64,000 bases of DNA from CAJXJP01 sp964022365 (GTDB lineage: Bacteria; Patescibacteriota; Gracilibacteria; BD1-5; UBA6164): the NCBI GenBank assembly GCA_964022365.1, contig CAXHZN010000005.1, forward strand, positions 1 through 64,000, written 5' to 3'. The position numbers were made by a program, and so were the translations under genes. Shown here piece after piece: positions 30,441-41,703 of this stretch (its first letter is position 1; every line of letters starts with the position of its first letter). A model generated the notes under the pieces. The model worked only from the letters and a program-made list of their open reading frames with translations, did no database searches and had not been told where the DNA came from.

Positions 30441-31667
30441 ATGTTAAAATTATCAAATTTTGCGTTCAAAACGTTAAAAACAAGACCAAATATCAGTGAT
30501 AATATTTCCACTGGGATTTTATTGCAAGCAGGATTTATCAGACAAACTATGGCAGGAGTGTACAATTATACAACTCTTTGATTAAAAGTTTTGAGAAATA
30601 TAGAAAATATTGTCAGAGAAGAAATGGATAATTATGGTGCAAATGAAATGTTGTTATCAGCTCTTTCTCCAAAAGATGTTTGGGAAAAAACAGGAAGATG
30701 GGATAAAGTAGATGTTTTATTTAAAATTCCTGCAAGTGAAGGAAAAGAATATGCGTTAAATCCAACACACGAAGAAGTGGTAACTCCACTGATGAATGAA
30801 TTTATTGAGTCGTATAAAGATGCAGGAAAATGTGTGTATCAAATACAAAATAAATTTAGAAATGAAAAAAGAGCAAAATCTGGGATTTTAAGAGGAAGAG
30901 AATTTTTGATGAAAGACGCCTATTCATTTCATATTGATAATGCTGAATTTGAGGAGTATTATACAGGAATGCAAAACGTGTATATGAATATTTTTGCACG
31001 TTTAGGGTTGAAAGATTCTACGGTTATGTGCGTGGCTGACGGATGAGATTTTACCGATAAATTTTCTCATGAATTTCAAGTGATTACTCCAATTGGGGAA
31101 GATACAATTTACGTTTGTGAAGACTGTGGTCTTGGTCATAATGAAGAAGTTTTAGATGGTGAAAAAAACTTTGAATGTAGTTCATGTGGATCAAAAAAAC
31201 ATATAATTGAAAAAGCTTCAGAAGTTGGAAACATTTTTCCACTCGAAACAAAATTTTCAAATGCATTTTGATTAAAAATGTGAGACGAAAATAATAAACC
31301 TCAAGATGTTTTAATGGGATGTTATGGAATTGGGATTTCTCGTTTAATGTGAGTAATTTCCGAAGCTTTTATGACGGAAAAGTGAATAGCTTGGCCAAAA
31401 TCTATTGCTCCAGCAAGCCACTATATTATCGTAATGTGAGACGAAAATTTAGACGTTGCTACTCAATTAGCTACTGATTTAGAATCTCAATGAAATACAG
31501 TTATTTTGGACGATAGGAAAGGGAAAAAATTTGGATTCTGACAAAAAGCAGGAGACTGTGAGTTATTTGGAATTCCAAATAGAATTGCTATTACTCCTAA
31601 AACACTCGAACAAGGTTGATATGAATTGACGGTGAGATGAGAAGAAAGTAAAATAGTTTCTTTATAG
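30441..31667 (+). CDS. proS: Prolyl-tRNA synthetase, short form
   Basis: 408 residues. Class II motifs: motif 1 region QAGFIRQTMAGVYNYT, motif 2 FRNEKRAKSGILRGREFLMKD, motif 3 GCYGIGISRLMGVISE, then an anticodon-binding domain (HYIIVMGDENLDVATQLA...ILDDRKGKKFGFGQKA). It charges tRNA-Pro. The large editing insertion of standard bacterial enzymes (about 570 residues in E. coli) is missing; instead a short segment with CEDCGLGH and CSSCGSK, a probable zinc ribbon, sits before motif 3. Several motif glycines are TGA. It starts just after the DUF559 repeat unit. Confidence 0.93.
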
Positions 31668-31670
31668 AAT

Positions 31671-31700
31671 TATAAAAAAGGACACTGAGTCCTTTTTTTT
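31671..31700 (+). terminator. Rho-independent terminator
   Basis: AAAAAGGAC-ACTGA-GTCCTTTTT with T tract after proS. Confidence 0.85.
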
Positions 31701-31756
31701 GTTGATTTATTTTTGTAATATTGTATAAATAGTAAAATATTTTTTTATATTGTATT

Positions 31757-31897
31757 ATGAATAATAAAAAGAATTCAATTTGAGAAAGGATTCCACTTAC
31801 GGAAGAAAGAATTGATAAAATGAGGAAAGATGCATTTCCAAGTGTATTTCAAAGAATAAAAATGGCAGTAAAAAATATATTTAATCAAGAAAAGTAA
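31757..31897 (+). CDS. Small protein, 46 aa
   Basis: MNNKKNSIGERIPLTEERID, basic and helical, one TGA glycine. It ends 2 bases before the rlmH start, so it heads that operon. No family recognised. Confidence 0.5.
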
Positions 31898-31899
31898 TA

Positions 31900-32352
31900 A
31901 TGATAAAATTAATTTCATTTGTTGATAGTTTTAAACATTATCAGCAACCAATTGATGAATTTACAAAAAGATTATGAAAATCAGTAGATTTTATAAAACT
32001 CAAACCAAGTAAAAGGAAAACTCCTGATGAAATTGTTGCTGAAGAGACAAAAATTTTATCAGAATTTTTAGAAAAACAAAAAGGGTATAAAGTTTTATTA
32101 TATATTGATTCTAAATTTTTATCGACTGAAGATTTTTATGATTTTGTAGAAAAAACGCAAATGGATTTTGCAAATTTAGTTTTTGTTATATGATGAGCGT
32201 ATTGAGTTGATTATAGTAAAATTCAAAACCACATAGATAGGAAACTAAGTTTTTCTCCTATGACGTTTCCACATGCTCAAGCAATTATGATGCTTTTAGA
32301 GCAAATCTATAGAGTGCAATGTATGAAAAAGGGTACCGCGTATCACCATTAA
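31900..32352 (+). CDS. rlmH: 23S rRNA (pseudouridine-1915-N3)-methyltransferase RlmH
   Basis: 150 residues, normal length. SPOUT-type knot: NLVFVIGGAYGVD (SAM-binding loop), RKLSFSPMTFPHAQAIMMLLEQIYRVQ and a C-terminal YHH in place of the usual YH-Y. Methylates a pseudouridine in helix 69 of 23S rRNA in the assembled ribosome. Glycines of IGGAYG are TGA. Confidence 0.93.
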
Positions 32353-32390
32353 AACTAAAAAAGGAGTTTTATCTGGTTACATAAATAAAT

Positions 32391-32762
32391 ATGTTATTTT
32401 TAAATGCATGAGTTGAAATTCATGAAACTCCAAACCATAAAGATTTAATATTAAAATTTTTATCCAAAGATTATAATTTGCCATCTAGAGAAAATCTGCT
32501 AAATTTTGTTGCAGCGTTAAATATTGATAAAGATAATTTTCTGACTCAAGTATTTTGAGCAATCAAATCACTTGATAATATGAATAAAGAACAGGTAAAT
32601 TTTTTAGAATCAAAAAAAAGATATTATTTATATCAGTATTATTTCAGTCCTTGAACCCTTACTTGAGAAGAAAAAGAAGAATTAGAAGAAATATTTTTCT
32701 CTCAAAATAATATTTCTCAAAATACATCTCAAGTTCAAAATTTAGTTTCTCAAATCTTTTAA
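32391..32762 (+). CDS. Hypothetical protein, 123 aa
   Basis: Starts MLFLNAGVEIHETPNHKDLI; helical, ending in an Asn/Gln/Ser-rich tail (NNISQNTSQVQNLVSQIF). TGA at plausible glycines (VFGAIKS, SPGTLTGEEKEE). An AAGGAG lies 25 bases upstream of the ATG but no start codon is at the right distance. No family recognised. Confidence 0.5.
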
Positions 32763-32795
32763 TCTAAAGATTGTGTGAAGTAAATTGATAAAATT

Positions 32796-32832
32796 AAAAA
32801 TACTCTTACAATAAAGTAAAAGTATTTTTTTT
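32796..32832 (+). terminator. Rho-independent terminator
   Basis: AAAAATACTCTTAC-AATAAA-GTAAAAGTATTTTT (one mismatch) with T tract, before the sigma-factor operon. Confidence 0.65.
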
Positions 32833-32866
32833 GTCACTTTTTTATTTTATTTTCGTTAGATTGAGT

Positions 32867-33421
32867 ATGGAAGATAAACAAATTGTTCTCGCGTGTCAAT
32901 CAGGTGATCTTGCAAAATTTTGAGAATTGTATGATAAATATATAAATAAAATTTATAAATTTATTTATTTAAAAACTACAAACAGCGAAGTCGCAGAAGA
33001 TATCACAAGTGAGGTATTTATAAAAGCAATGAATTCTATTTGAAAATTTGATACACAAAAATCAAATTTTAGTTTTCAATCTTGGATTTATACCATTGCT
33101 CAAAATAAAGTGATTGATTACTACAGAACAAATAAACAAACAGCCGATATAGAAGAGTGTTTTGATTTAGGTGAATATAAAGATTTTTCATGAGATATTG
33201 ATAATAAAGATAAGCTCACTGAAGTAATGAATTTTTTAAATACACTCAAGCCAGAACAAAAAGAAATATTAATTTTACGTATTTGGGAAGACCTAAGTTA
33301 TAAAGAAATTTCTGAAATAACTGGGAAATCTGAAGATAATTGTAAAAAAATAGTTTCTAGAAATTTAAAAAACATAGCTGCAAATTTTATTATTTTCCTT
33401 TTTATTTTATTTTTAATCTAA
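32867..33421 (+). CDS. ECF-type sigma-70 factor with C-terminal hydrophobic tail
   Basis: 184 residues. Region 2: ELYDKYINKIYKFIYLKT...AEDITSEVFIKAM...FQSWIYTIAQNKVIDYYR. Region 4: LNTLKPEQKEILILRIWEDL and SYKEISEITGKSEDNCKKIV, a helix-turn-helix. It would direct RNA polymerase to a small regulon. Unusual is the end: after SRNLKNIAA the protein closes with NFIIFLFILFLI, a hydrophobic run that could insert in or touch the membrane. The next gene starts one base after its stop and looks like its anti-sigma factor. Confidence 0.9.
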
Positions 33422-33422
33422 T

Positions 33423-34043
33423 ATGAATTCAGATAAAAAAATGTACGAACAATTGCTGAAATATCATCCTGAATTCAAAGATTCTAAGGAAGATATAAAA
33501 AAAGCAATTCACCAATTACAAGAAGTAAATCCAGATATAAAAGTAAATCAAGTGTTTGCTGATAAATTGAAAAATAGACTCAATAGTATGGCAGAATATA
33601 AAACTCAAGAAAAAAAATCAACATTTTGATTATTCTCTTTTTTTGTACCAGTATTTACATTTTGATTTGCAGTTTTTGGTTTTTGGTATTTAAGTGATGA
33701 TTTAATTTCTCCAGATGAAAATTTTCAACATAAAATAATGCCAACTGGCTGAGCTGCACCTGCTATGCTTGAAATGAAAGTATCTGAACAAGATCAGTCT
33801 GAAAATACAAGAATGTTGATGATGCCGAGTGGAGATGAAAATACTCAAGATAATCAAATGCAAGATACTTTTGAAGTAGAAAGTTTTATGGCTGACATAA
33901 GAGACGATTATTTACTTTGGTGTGAAGATAATTTTGGACAAATTTCAACTCTCAATGATCAAACAAGAGTGTGTAATTTAGAAAAAACAACATGTTTAGA
34001 AAATGATTTTTATGAAGGAAATTGTATCACTCAGGAAAAATAA
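33423..34043 (+). CDS. Anti-sigma-factor-like single-pass membrane protein
   Basis: 206 residues. A cytosolic helical part (KMYEQLLKYHPEFKDSKEDI, about 65 residues) is followed by one transmembrane helix (FGLFSFFVPVFTFGFAVFGF) and an acidic, Met-rich outer part ending with a four-cysteine segment (WCEDNF, VCNLEKTTCLE, NCITQ). Topology and position right after an ECF sigma gene suggest it binds the sigma factor; the sequence does not match a standard anti-sigma domain that I recognise. The outer Cys and Met residues could sense metal or redox state, which is inference. Confidence 0.6.
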
Positions 34044-34065
34044 TTTATTTAATAAGTAAAAAATT

Positions 34066-36333
34066 ATGAAATTTATTGTAATGTTATTTGTTCTATTTTT
34101 CTTTGCAGTTTCACAAGTTTGAGCTACTCAAGTAGATAATTCTATCGAATCAGAAATTAATAAGCTAGAAGTAAAAGAATCAAGTGGTGATTTTACTCTC
34201 AAAACATTTTCTTCATGCTCTGCTATGGATGAAGTTATGAATGACTATATAAAAGATTATTGGAAAAGTAAACCTCAAAGAAACTATTATTATGACGATA
34301 TGGTTATTGATGAAATTATGGATGATTCTTTAGATTCTAATGAATCTGAAACAGTAGAATCATCAAAATCTTCAAATGTATCAGCAGGAGATTTTTCTTC
34401 TACAAATACGCAAATTCAATGAGTTGATGAATCAGATATCATTAAAACTGATGGAAAATATGTTTATTTTTATAATCAAGATAAAAAATCTGTTTTTATT
34501 GGAGACGTACAAGATCCAAAGAATATAAAAATTATAAAAGAAATAAAAATTCCAAATAATATTAGCTCTCCAGTTTTATATATTGATGAAAATAGATTAA
34601 TTATAGTTGGTTGAGGGTATATACATGCAAAATCACATAAATCAGATAATTATTATTCATGAAATACAAGTTCAAAAGTTTTTACTATTATTTTTGATAC
34701 CACAGATATATCTAATCCAAGTTTGATAAAAATGTTTGTTTCAGATGGTGATTATTCTAAATCAAGAAAAATCTGAGATACGCTTTATTTGCTATCAAAT
34801 AAATCGTTTTATGTTCCATATTACCTTTTTGATCAAGAATGATATAAGGCATTTGATTCAAGTGTAATTATGCCAAAATCAATGGAACTTACAAAAACTA
34901 CGGATGTTTCAAAACAAAATACTCTCGTAAATAATAAAAAATATCCTTACGAAGTTACTGCTTGAGATATGGTAGATTGTAATGAAATTTCATATTCTTT
35001 TCCTGATAAAGATTCTTTTGATGAAATCGAATTTTCTCCAAGTTTTAATATTATTTCTGCTATAAATATCCGTGATATTCAACAAAATGTTGAAACTGAT
35101 GTGATTGCCGGAAATAGTGCTGAAATATTTATGAGCCAAGATAGTTTATATATTACAGATAGACAATATATAAAAAATAATTTTAGATGTGCTCCTGGTA
35201 TGATGTGTATTCAACCATTTTTCTTTTGAGGAAGTAATACTATTGTTCATAAACTCAATATAGATAAACAAAATGTAGATTATCAAACTTCAGCTTTAAT
35301 TCCAGGTTCTCCATTAAATCAATATTCTATGGATGAACATGAGGGGAATTTTAGAATTATTACTCAAAAATATTCTCCAGAAAAAAATACAGCTGTATAT
35401 ACTTTAGATGAAAATCTAAAATTATTATGAAGTTTAGATGGGTTAGGAAAAACTGAAGATTTTAAATCGTCTCGTTTTATGTGAGATAAATTATTTTTAG
35501 TCACGTTTGAACAAATTGATCCATTTTATGTAATTGATATGTCAGATGATTCTCAACCGAAAGTACTTTGAGAATTAAAAATACCAGGATATTCTACATA
35601 CTTACATCCTTATGATGAAAATCACATTATTTGAATTTGATATAACACAACACAAAATAAATGGTGAGGAACTATTAACGATGGAATAAAAATTGATTTG
35701 TATGAAATAGATTATAATAGAGCTCCCGCAGATAAAGTTGAAGAAGATGAAAATGGAAATTTTCAAGAAAATCTCTGAGATATTTATGTCGCGCAAAAAT
35801 TTACAAAAACAATTGGTGAATATGGAAGTACTTCAGAAGCAACATATAATCCAAGAATGTTTATGTGGAATGCCAATAAAAATCTGTTATTACTACCAGC
35901 AAAAATATTTATAAATTCTCCCGATGACCAATATAAAAAAATAGATTTTTATCAAGGTTTATTTAGTTTTGAAATAAATAAAGATACTGGAATAACTCAA
36001 AAATATAAAACGACGCATATTGATTTTTCAAACCTAGAAGACAAAAGAAAAGATTTATGTAGTAAATATTCTCAATCTTGAGAAGAAACATGTAAAGAGT
36101 TAATTGATGGAACTATGTATTGTGCTCAAAAAACTCAACAATATGTACCAACCTATTGTTATGCGGATTCTACTCTTTGAGAATTTAAGGCTAGATTTGC
36201 ATATGATTACTCTAAAGATTATATAAAAAGAGCATTATGGATTTGAGATACAGCTATTACTGTTTCAACTAATTATATTATGACATCTGATTTACAATCA
36301 TGAGAAACAATTGATACAATTCAAATGAAATAA
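34066..36333 (+). CDS. Secreted beta-propeller domain protein
   Basis: 755 residues. Signal peptide MKFIVMLFVLFFFAVSQVGA. After a Ser/Asp-rich spacer comes TQIQGVDESDIIKTDGKYVYF, the characteristic start of the beta-propeller family PF09826, followed by blade-like repeats (DENRLIIVGGG, GDTLYLLSN, MGDKLFLVTF, DENHIIGIGY). Cysteine-containing loops (CAPGMMC; CSKYSQSGEETCKE) are consistent with an exported protein. In this operon it is probably the target or partner of the ECF sigma/anti-sigma pair. Molecular role unknown. Confidence 0.8.
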
Positions 36334-36345
36334 TAGAAAATTTTA

Positions 36346-36379
36346 AAAAAGTAAGAAAGAAATTTCTTACTTTTTTTTG
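36346..36379 (+). terminator. Rho-independent terminator
   Basis: AAGTAAGAAA-GA-AATTTCTTACTT-type hairpin with T tract; separates the sigma operon from the ATP synthase locus. Confidence 0.8.
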
Positions 36380-36435
36380 ATTGTTTTGTAAATTTATGAG
36401 ATAATACATATAACGATATTATTAAAAATAAATAA

Positions 36436-39342
36436 ATGGAAATTTTTTCAAATCTATGAGCAGCTTTTGCTGTTGGTTTTGCTTGTATAGGGGTAGCAAT
36501 TGGTCAATGATATTTGACAATGAAAGCAATGAAAACGATTGGGAGAAATCCTAAAATGCACACGTTTTATCTCACAATTGCTATTTTAGGAATTGCTCTG
36601 GTAGAATCAGCAGCTATTTATGGTCTCATCATGTGATTTCAAATTTTAACTTCGCCAGATATTTCTACGTTTACAGCTTTATGAATTTGATTTGCTGTTT
36701 GATTATCAGGTTTATGAGTCTGAATTTGAGAAGGGAAGATGATAGAATGAGCATTTAATGCTATGAATAAAGATCCAGAAAATAAAAATAAACTCATGAC
36801 TTATATGATTTTATTTTTAGCACTGATTGAATCAGCTGCAATTTATGGATTAGTAGTTTGATATCAATTATTATCAGGAGCAGACATTTCTTGAATATGA
36901 GCACTTGCAGCTTGATTAGCTATTTGATTATCATGATTATGAGTTGCTATTTGAGAATGAATTTTAGCAAAAAAATGTTTAGAAGTTATTTCTGTAGATA
37001 GAAATAACTGAGGTTTTTACATAACTCTGTGAGTGCTATGAATTGCATTAGTTGAATCTGCAGCTATATATTGACTTATAGTAGCATTTAACATAATATC
37101 ACTTAATCCAGATAATTTTGGAATTATTTGATCTGCGTTAGCGGTAGGAATTTGAGCAATATGAGTCTGAATTTGAGAATGAAACATGATAAGTGGAGCA
37201 TTAGAAGCCATTAAAAATAATCCTAAAAATAAAGCAAAAATACTTACCTATATGATTTTATTTGTTGCTCTTATAGAATCAGCAGCAATTTATGGGTTGA
37301 TTATAGCGTTTTGAATTATTTCAAATCCTGATGCACTCAATATAGGAATGATTTGAGCATGACTAGCAATCGGATTGGCTGGTTTATGAGTAGCTCTTGG
37401 TGAATCATATGTTGCTAAGAATGCGATTGAAAATATTTCAAAAGATGAAAAAAATACAAATTTTTACCTTACCCTTGCTATTTTATGAATTGCATTAGTA
37501 GAATCAGCAGCTATTTATGGTTTAATTATTTCATTAAATATAATCAGTAATCCTGAAATTTGATGAGCGCTTATTTGAGCATGATTGGCAATTGGGTTAG
37601 CTGGTTTATGAGTCTGAATTTGAGAGTGAAAAATGGTGAGTGGAGCAATTAACGGGGCACTTAAAAATCCTAAAATAAAGTCTCAGTTATTAACCTATAT
37701 GATTTTATTTTTAGCTCTTATAGAATCAGCAGCTATTTATGGATTGATTGTGTCATTTCAAATTATATCAGTTGAGAGCCTTGATATTTATATAGCTATT
37801 GCTATTTGATTAACTATTTGACTTGCAGGATTATGAGTGTGAATCTGAGAATGATTATTAGCAAATAAATCACTAGAAAGTGTTGCAAATGATCCTCAAA
37901 ATCAAAAATTTTATCTCGTTTCAACTATATTGTTTATCGCTCTTGTCGAATCTGCGGCGATTTATGCATTAGTGATGAGTTTTCAATTATTTCAAAATGC
38001 TCAAATTACTTTTGCTTGATTGTGAATTGCTACCAGTGTATGATTAGCATGATTATGAGTTGGTGTTGCTGAGTGAATCCTTTCTAGTAAATCACTTGAA
38101 ATGATGGGAGAAAATCCAAAATCAAAAAATATGTTATTAACTATTACAATTTTATGAATTGCGCTCGTTGAGTCAGTAGCTATTTATGGATTAATAATTG
38201 GTTTTCAAATTATTTGAACACAATCACTTGATGGATTTTCAGCCATAGCTATGTGATTAGCGATTTGATTAACATGATTATGAGTTGCTTATTGAGAATG
38301 AAAGCTTGTGCAAGCCACTATTTCTTCAATTGCGCATCATCCAGAAAATAAAAATAAACTTATCCCATTTATGGTTTTATTTTTAGCATTGATTGAATCA
38401 GCTGCGATATATTGATTAGTAATAGCTTTTCAAATATTTGCTTGAGGAGATTTTGGCTTTGGTATTATTTGAGTAGCCTTAGCTGTTTGACTCGCTTGAT
38501 TGTGAGTATGAATTTGAGAATGATTATTAGCAAATAAATCTATTCAATATATTGCGAATGATTATAAAAATTCTTCTTTTTATCTTGTGGTGACGATTTT
38601 ATCAATTGCTCTTGTTGAATCCGCAGCAATATATGGTTTAATTATCTCTGTTCAATTATTGAGTACAGCAAATATTTCTGACTTATGACTTATTTGAGCT
38701 GGTTTAGCGATCGGTCTTACGTGACTGTGAGTGTGAATTTGAGAATGATATATGGTAAGATGAGCACTCGATTCTATTCGTTTGAATCCAAAATATAGAA
38801 AAAAAATATTAGTCTACATGATTTTATTTATCGCGCTTGTTGAATCTGTTGCTATATATTGACTCGTTGTTTCAACTCAAATTTTAACACAACCTGATTT
38901 AGTTTGAGTGTTAGCTATTGCTGCAGCTTTATCAATCGGTCTAGGTTGAATTTGAGTCGCAATTTGAGAATGATTTTTATTACATAATGCGCTTGATGTA
39001 ATTGGAAAAAATCCAAAATTTCAATCATTATTTCTTACAACTTCTATTTTATCAGTTGCTTTAGTTGAATCTGCTGCAATTTATTCATTAGTGATTGCAT
39101 TTGAAATATTATGATTTGATCCTGCAAATACTCTGATTACTTTGTGAGCTGGTATATCAGTTTGATTAGCTGCACTTTGAGCTGGTATTTGAGAATGAAT
39201 GCTTTCATGGTGAACTCTTAGCAGTATGTACAGAAATCCACATGAAAAATCAAGAGATTTAGCTTTTATGGTATTATTTATTGCACTTATTGAAGTTTTA
39301 GCAATTTATGGTCTAATAGTTTCATTACAAATTTTGTCATAA
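36436..39342 (+). CDS. Giant 13-hairpin F-type ATP synthase c subunit (proteolipid)
   Basis: 968 residues made of 13 tandem c-subunit hairpins of about 74 residues, giving 26 helices. Each unit has a Gly-rich first helix (for example GLAIGLAGLGVGIGEG), a polar loop with N-P or D-P, and a second helix with the ion-binding Glu in a LVESAAIYG or LIESAAIYG context. The Glu is kept in all 13; the last unit has IEVLAIYG, losing the Ser next to it. Odd units tend to have loops like GQGYLTMKAMKTIGRNPK, even ones GEGKMIEGAFNAM, suggesting growth from an ancestral pair. Nearly all glycines of the first helices are TGA, unlike the second c gene. A terminator separates it from atpB. It could form a full rotor ring alone. 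Confidence 0.93.
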
Positions 39343-39370
39343 TAATAAAATTAAAAATCTTTTAGCAGTC

Positions 39371-39402
39371 AAAAGAAGTATGTAAAAATACTTCTTTTTT
39401 GA
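39371..39402 (+). terminator. Terminator after the 13-hairpin gene
   Basis: AAAAGAAGTAT-GTAAA-AATACTTCTTTT with T tract; makes the giant c gene a separate transcription unit from the atp operon. Confidence 0.8.
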
Positions 39403-39415
39403 TGTTAAAAAATAT

Positions 39416-39443
39416 TTGCAATATTACTTTTTATTCATATACT
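39416..39443 (+). promoter_or_regulatory. Putative promoter of the atp operon
   Basis: TTGCAA, 16-base spacer, TATACT, 33 bases before the atpB start and directly behind the terminator. Confidence 0.55.
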
Positions 39444-39476
39444 CCTAGCGTTTTTAGATTTAACATTTATGTATAT

Positions 39477-40298
39477 ATGCAAAACCTTTTACCGGAAATT
39501 TGGGAACAGTTTGTGTGAGTATATACGCATCCTTGAGTATTTGTCGGACTTCTGACAATACTTGCGTTACTCATATTTTTATTCCTAGGATTAAAGACAT
39601 TTAGAAATTCTAGTTTTGTGGTATTTTTTGAAATGTTTTTCGAGAAAGTTTTCGAATTTTTCGAAGATATACTTGGAAAAGAAGAAAAAAGATGGACAAA
39701 AATTTATATAACACTTATGTTTTTTATAATTTTATTATCAAACGTAGTTGGAGTATTTTTAGAATTTTTCTTAAATATTTTTGGTCATGATTTAGAACAT
39801 TATATTCTAATTCCTACAGCTGATATTAACTTTAATGTAGCTATGGCTATTATCTGAGTTATTATAGTTATTTATGAACAATTTAAGCATTTAGGGTTTT
39901 TAAAAGCTTTATATGAATACGTACCTTTTGCAGGAAAAAATTACATCCCATATGAAAAAGGAAAAATGCCAGCTTATATTGATTATCCATTATTCGTTTT
40001 AGTGAAAATATTTGATATTGTTATTTCTTTATTCTTATGAGCTTTAGAAATAATTGGTCACTTTGCTAAAATTATATCTCTTTCATTCCGTTTATTTGGG
40101 AATGTAACTTCAGGAGGTTTATTAATGGTTATGTTAGTTGGAGCTGTTTCAGCACTTACCACAAGTCTTGTTGGTTTTGATTTCCCAATTATTGGGCCAA
40201 TTATTCTCCATTTACAAGCAATGTTGGTAGCGCTTATACAAGCTTTAGTATTTCCACTTCTTATTGCAATCTTTATTAAAGTTGCAAAAGTACACTAA
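39477..40298 (+). CDS. atpB: ATP synthase F0 subunit a
   Basis: 273 residues with five or six hydrophobic helices. The essential arginine lies in IISLSFRLFGNVTSGGLL, and the last helix reads HLQAMLVALIQALVFPLLIAIF, both typical of subunit a, which forms the ion half-channels facing the c ring. An amphipathic, acidic segment after the first helix (FFEDILGKEEKRW) is longer than usual. Two TGA glycines in the N-terminal part. An out-of-frame ATG 8 bases upstream was rejected because it leaves the conserved frame. Confidence 0.93.
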
Positions 40299-40330
40299 TA
40301 AAAAATTTATAACTTAATAATTTGGTTTAT

Positions 40331-41677
40331 ATGGAAAATTTACTTCATTATATTGGACCTGGTTTAGCTGTTGGGCTTGCTGGTATCGGTGTTGCCATCG
40401 GTCAAGGTCTTCTTGCAAAAAGAGCTGTTGAAGTAATTGGTAAAAGAAAAGAAATGATGTCTTTTCTATTAACAGTTACAATCTTAGGTATTGCACTTGT
40501 AGAATCAGCTGCAATCTACGGTTTAATTGTTGCATTCAAAACACTTTCAACAGAAGCTATTTCTTTAACTGCTTCAATTGGTGTTGGTTTAGCAATAGGT
40601 CTTACTGGTCTTGGTGCTGGTATTGGGGAAGGGAAATTAATTGCAGGAGCTATATCTGCAATTGATAGAAACCCAGAAGCAAAAGGTAAAATAATGACTT
40701 TCATGGTTTTATTTATCGCACTTGTAGAATCAGCTGCAATCTACGGTTTAGTTGTTGCTTTTACTATCTTAGGTCAAGAATCATTTTCAAATGAAGCTTT
40801 TCTTGGTATGGGTATGGCAATCGGTTTTGCTGGTTTAGGTGTTGCTATTGGTGAAGGTATTCTTGCTGAAAAAGCAATGGAAATGATGGGAAAAAGAGAA
40901 AAAATGATGTCTTTCTTCCTTACTGTTACTATTTTAGGAATCGCACTTGTAGAATCAGCTGCCATTTATGGTTTAGTTGTAGCATTTGACGTTGTTGGTA
41001 AAAACTTAGATCTTATCGCTGCTTCAGCTGCTGGTTTAGCAATTGGTTTAGCTGGTTTAGGTGCTGGTATTGGTGAAGGTATTCTTGTTTCAGGTGCTAT
41101 GAAGGCAATGGCAAGAAACCCACAAATCAAATGAAAAATTCTTACATTTATGGTACTATTTGTTGCATTAGTAGAAGTAACTGCCATTTATGGGTTAATT
41201 ATTGCATTTAAAATTTCTGGTGGAGTAGAAGTTGCTGAATCGCTTGTATATCTAGGTTCTGGTTTAGCTATTGGTTTAGCTGGTCTTGGTGTAGGTATTG
41301 GGAGAGGATATCTTTCTGAAGAAGCACTTAATATTATGGGGAAAAATCCAAAAATGATTTCTTTTCTATTAACTGTTTCAATCTTAGGGGTAGCCTTAGT
41401 AGAATCAGCTGCAATCTATGCTTTAGTAGTTGCTTTCCAAATTCTAGAAGCTGACGCACTACAAGGTGTTGCTGCTGTAGGTGCTGGTTTAGCAATTGGT
41501 TTAGCTGGTTTAGGTGCTGGTGTTGGGGAAGGTTTATTGATTAAAGGTGCTGTAAAAGGTATGAATCAATCTCCAGAATCTAAAGGAAAAATAATGGCAT
41601 TTATGGTATTATTTGTTGCTCTTGTAGAAGTAGTAGCAATATATTGACTTATTATTGCTTTTAATATTATTGGATAA
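40331..41677 (+). CDS. atpE: Six-hairpin F-type ATP synthase c subunit
   Basis: 448 residues: six c hairpins of about 75 residues, 12 helices. Units 1, 2, 3 and 5 carry ALVESAAIYG; units 4 and 6 have LVEVTAIYG and LVEVVAIYG, keeping the Glu but losing the Ser. In the first helix, unit 1 has GQG, unit 5 has GRG and the others GEG. Glycine is almost always GGT/GGA, with only two TGA codons, the opposite of the 13-hairpin gene and like atpA and atpD, so this one looks adapted for high expression. It lies where atpE normally sits, between a and b. Two copies would give a 12-hairpin ring. A TTG 9 bases upstream is possible but the ATG is preferred. Confidence 0.95.
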
Positions 41678-41703
41678 TTATTTATTAAATTTAATACTCT
41701 ATT

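Noticed and set aside
40516..41187. Open frames on the minus strand opposite the six-hairpin c gene.
   Set aside because: They repeat with the hairpin period and simply mirror the coding strand's biased codons.
36436..41677. The repeated c hairpins as an assembly artefact of a single-hairpin gene.
   Set aside because: The units differ from each other at many positions and are in frame throughout, so collapse or duplication error is unlikely; read mapping would still be worthwhile.
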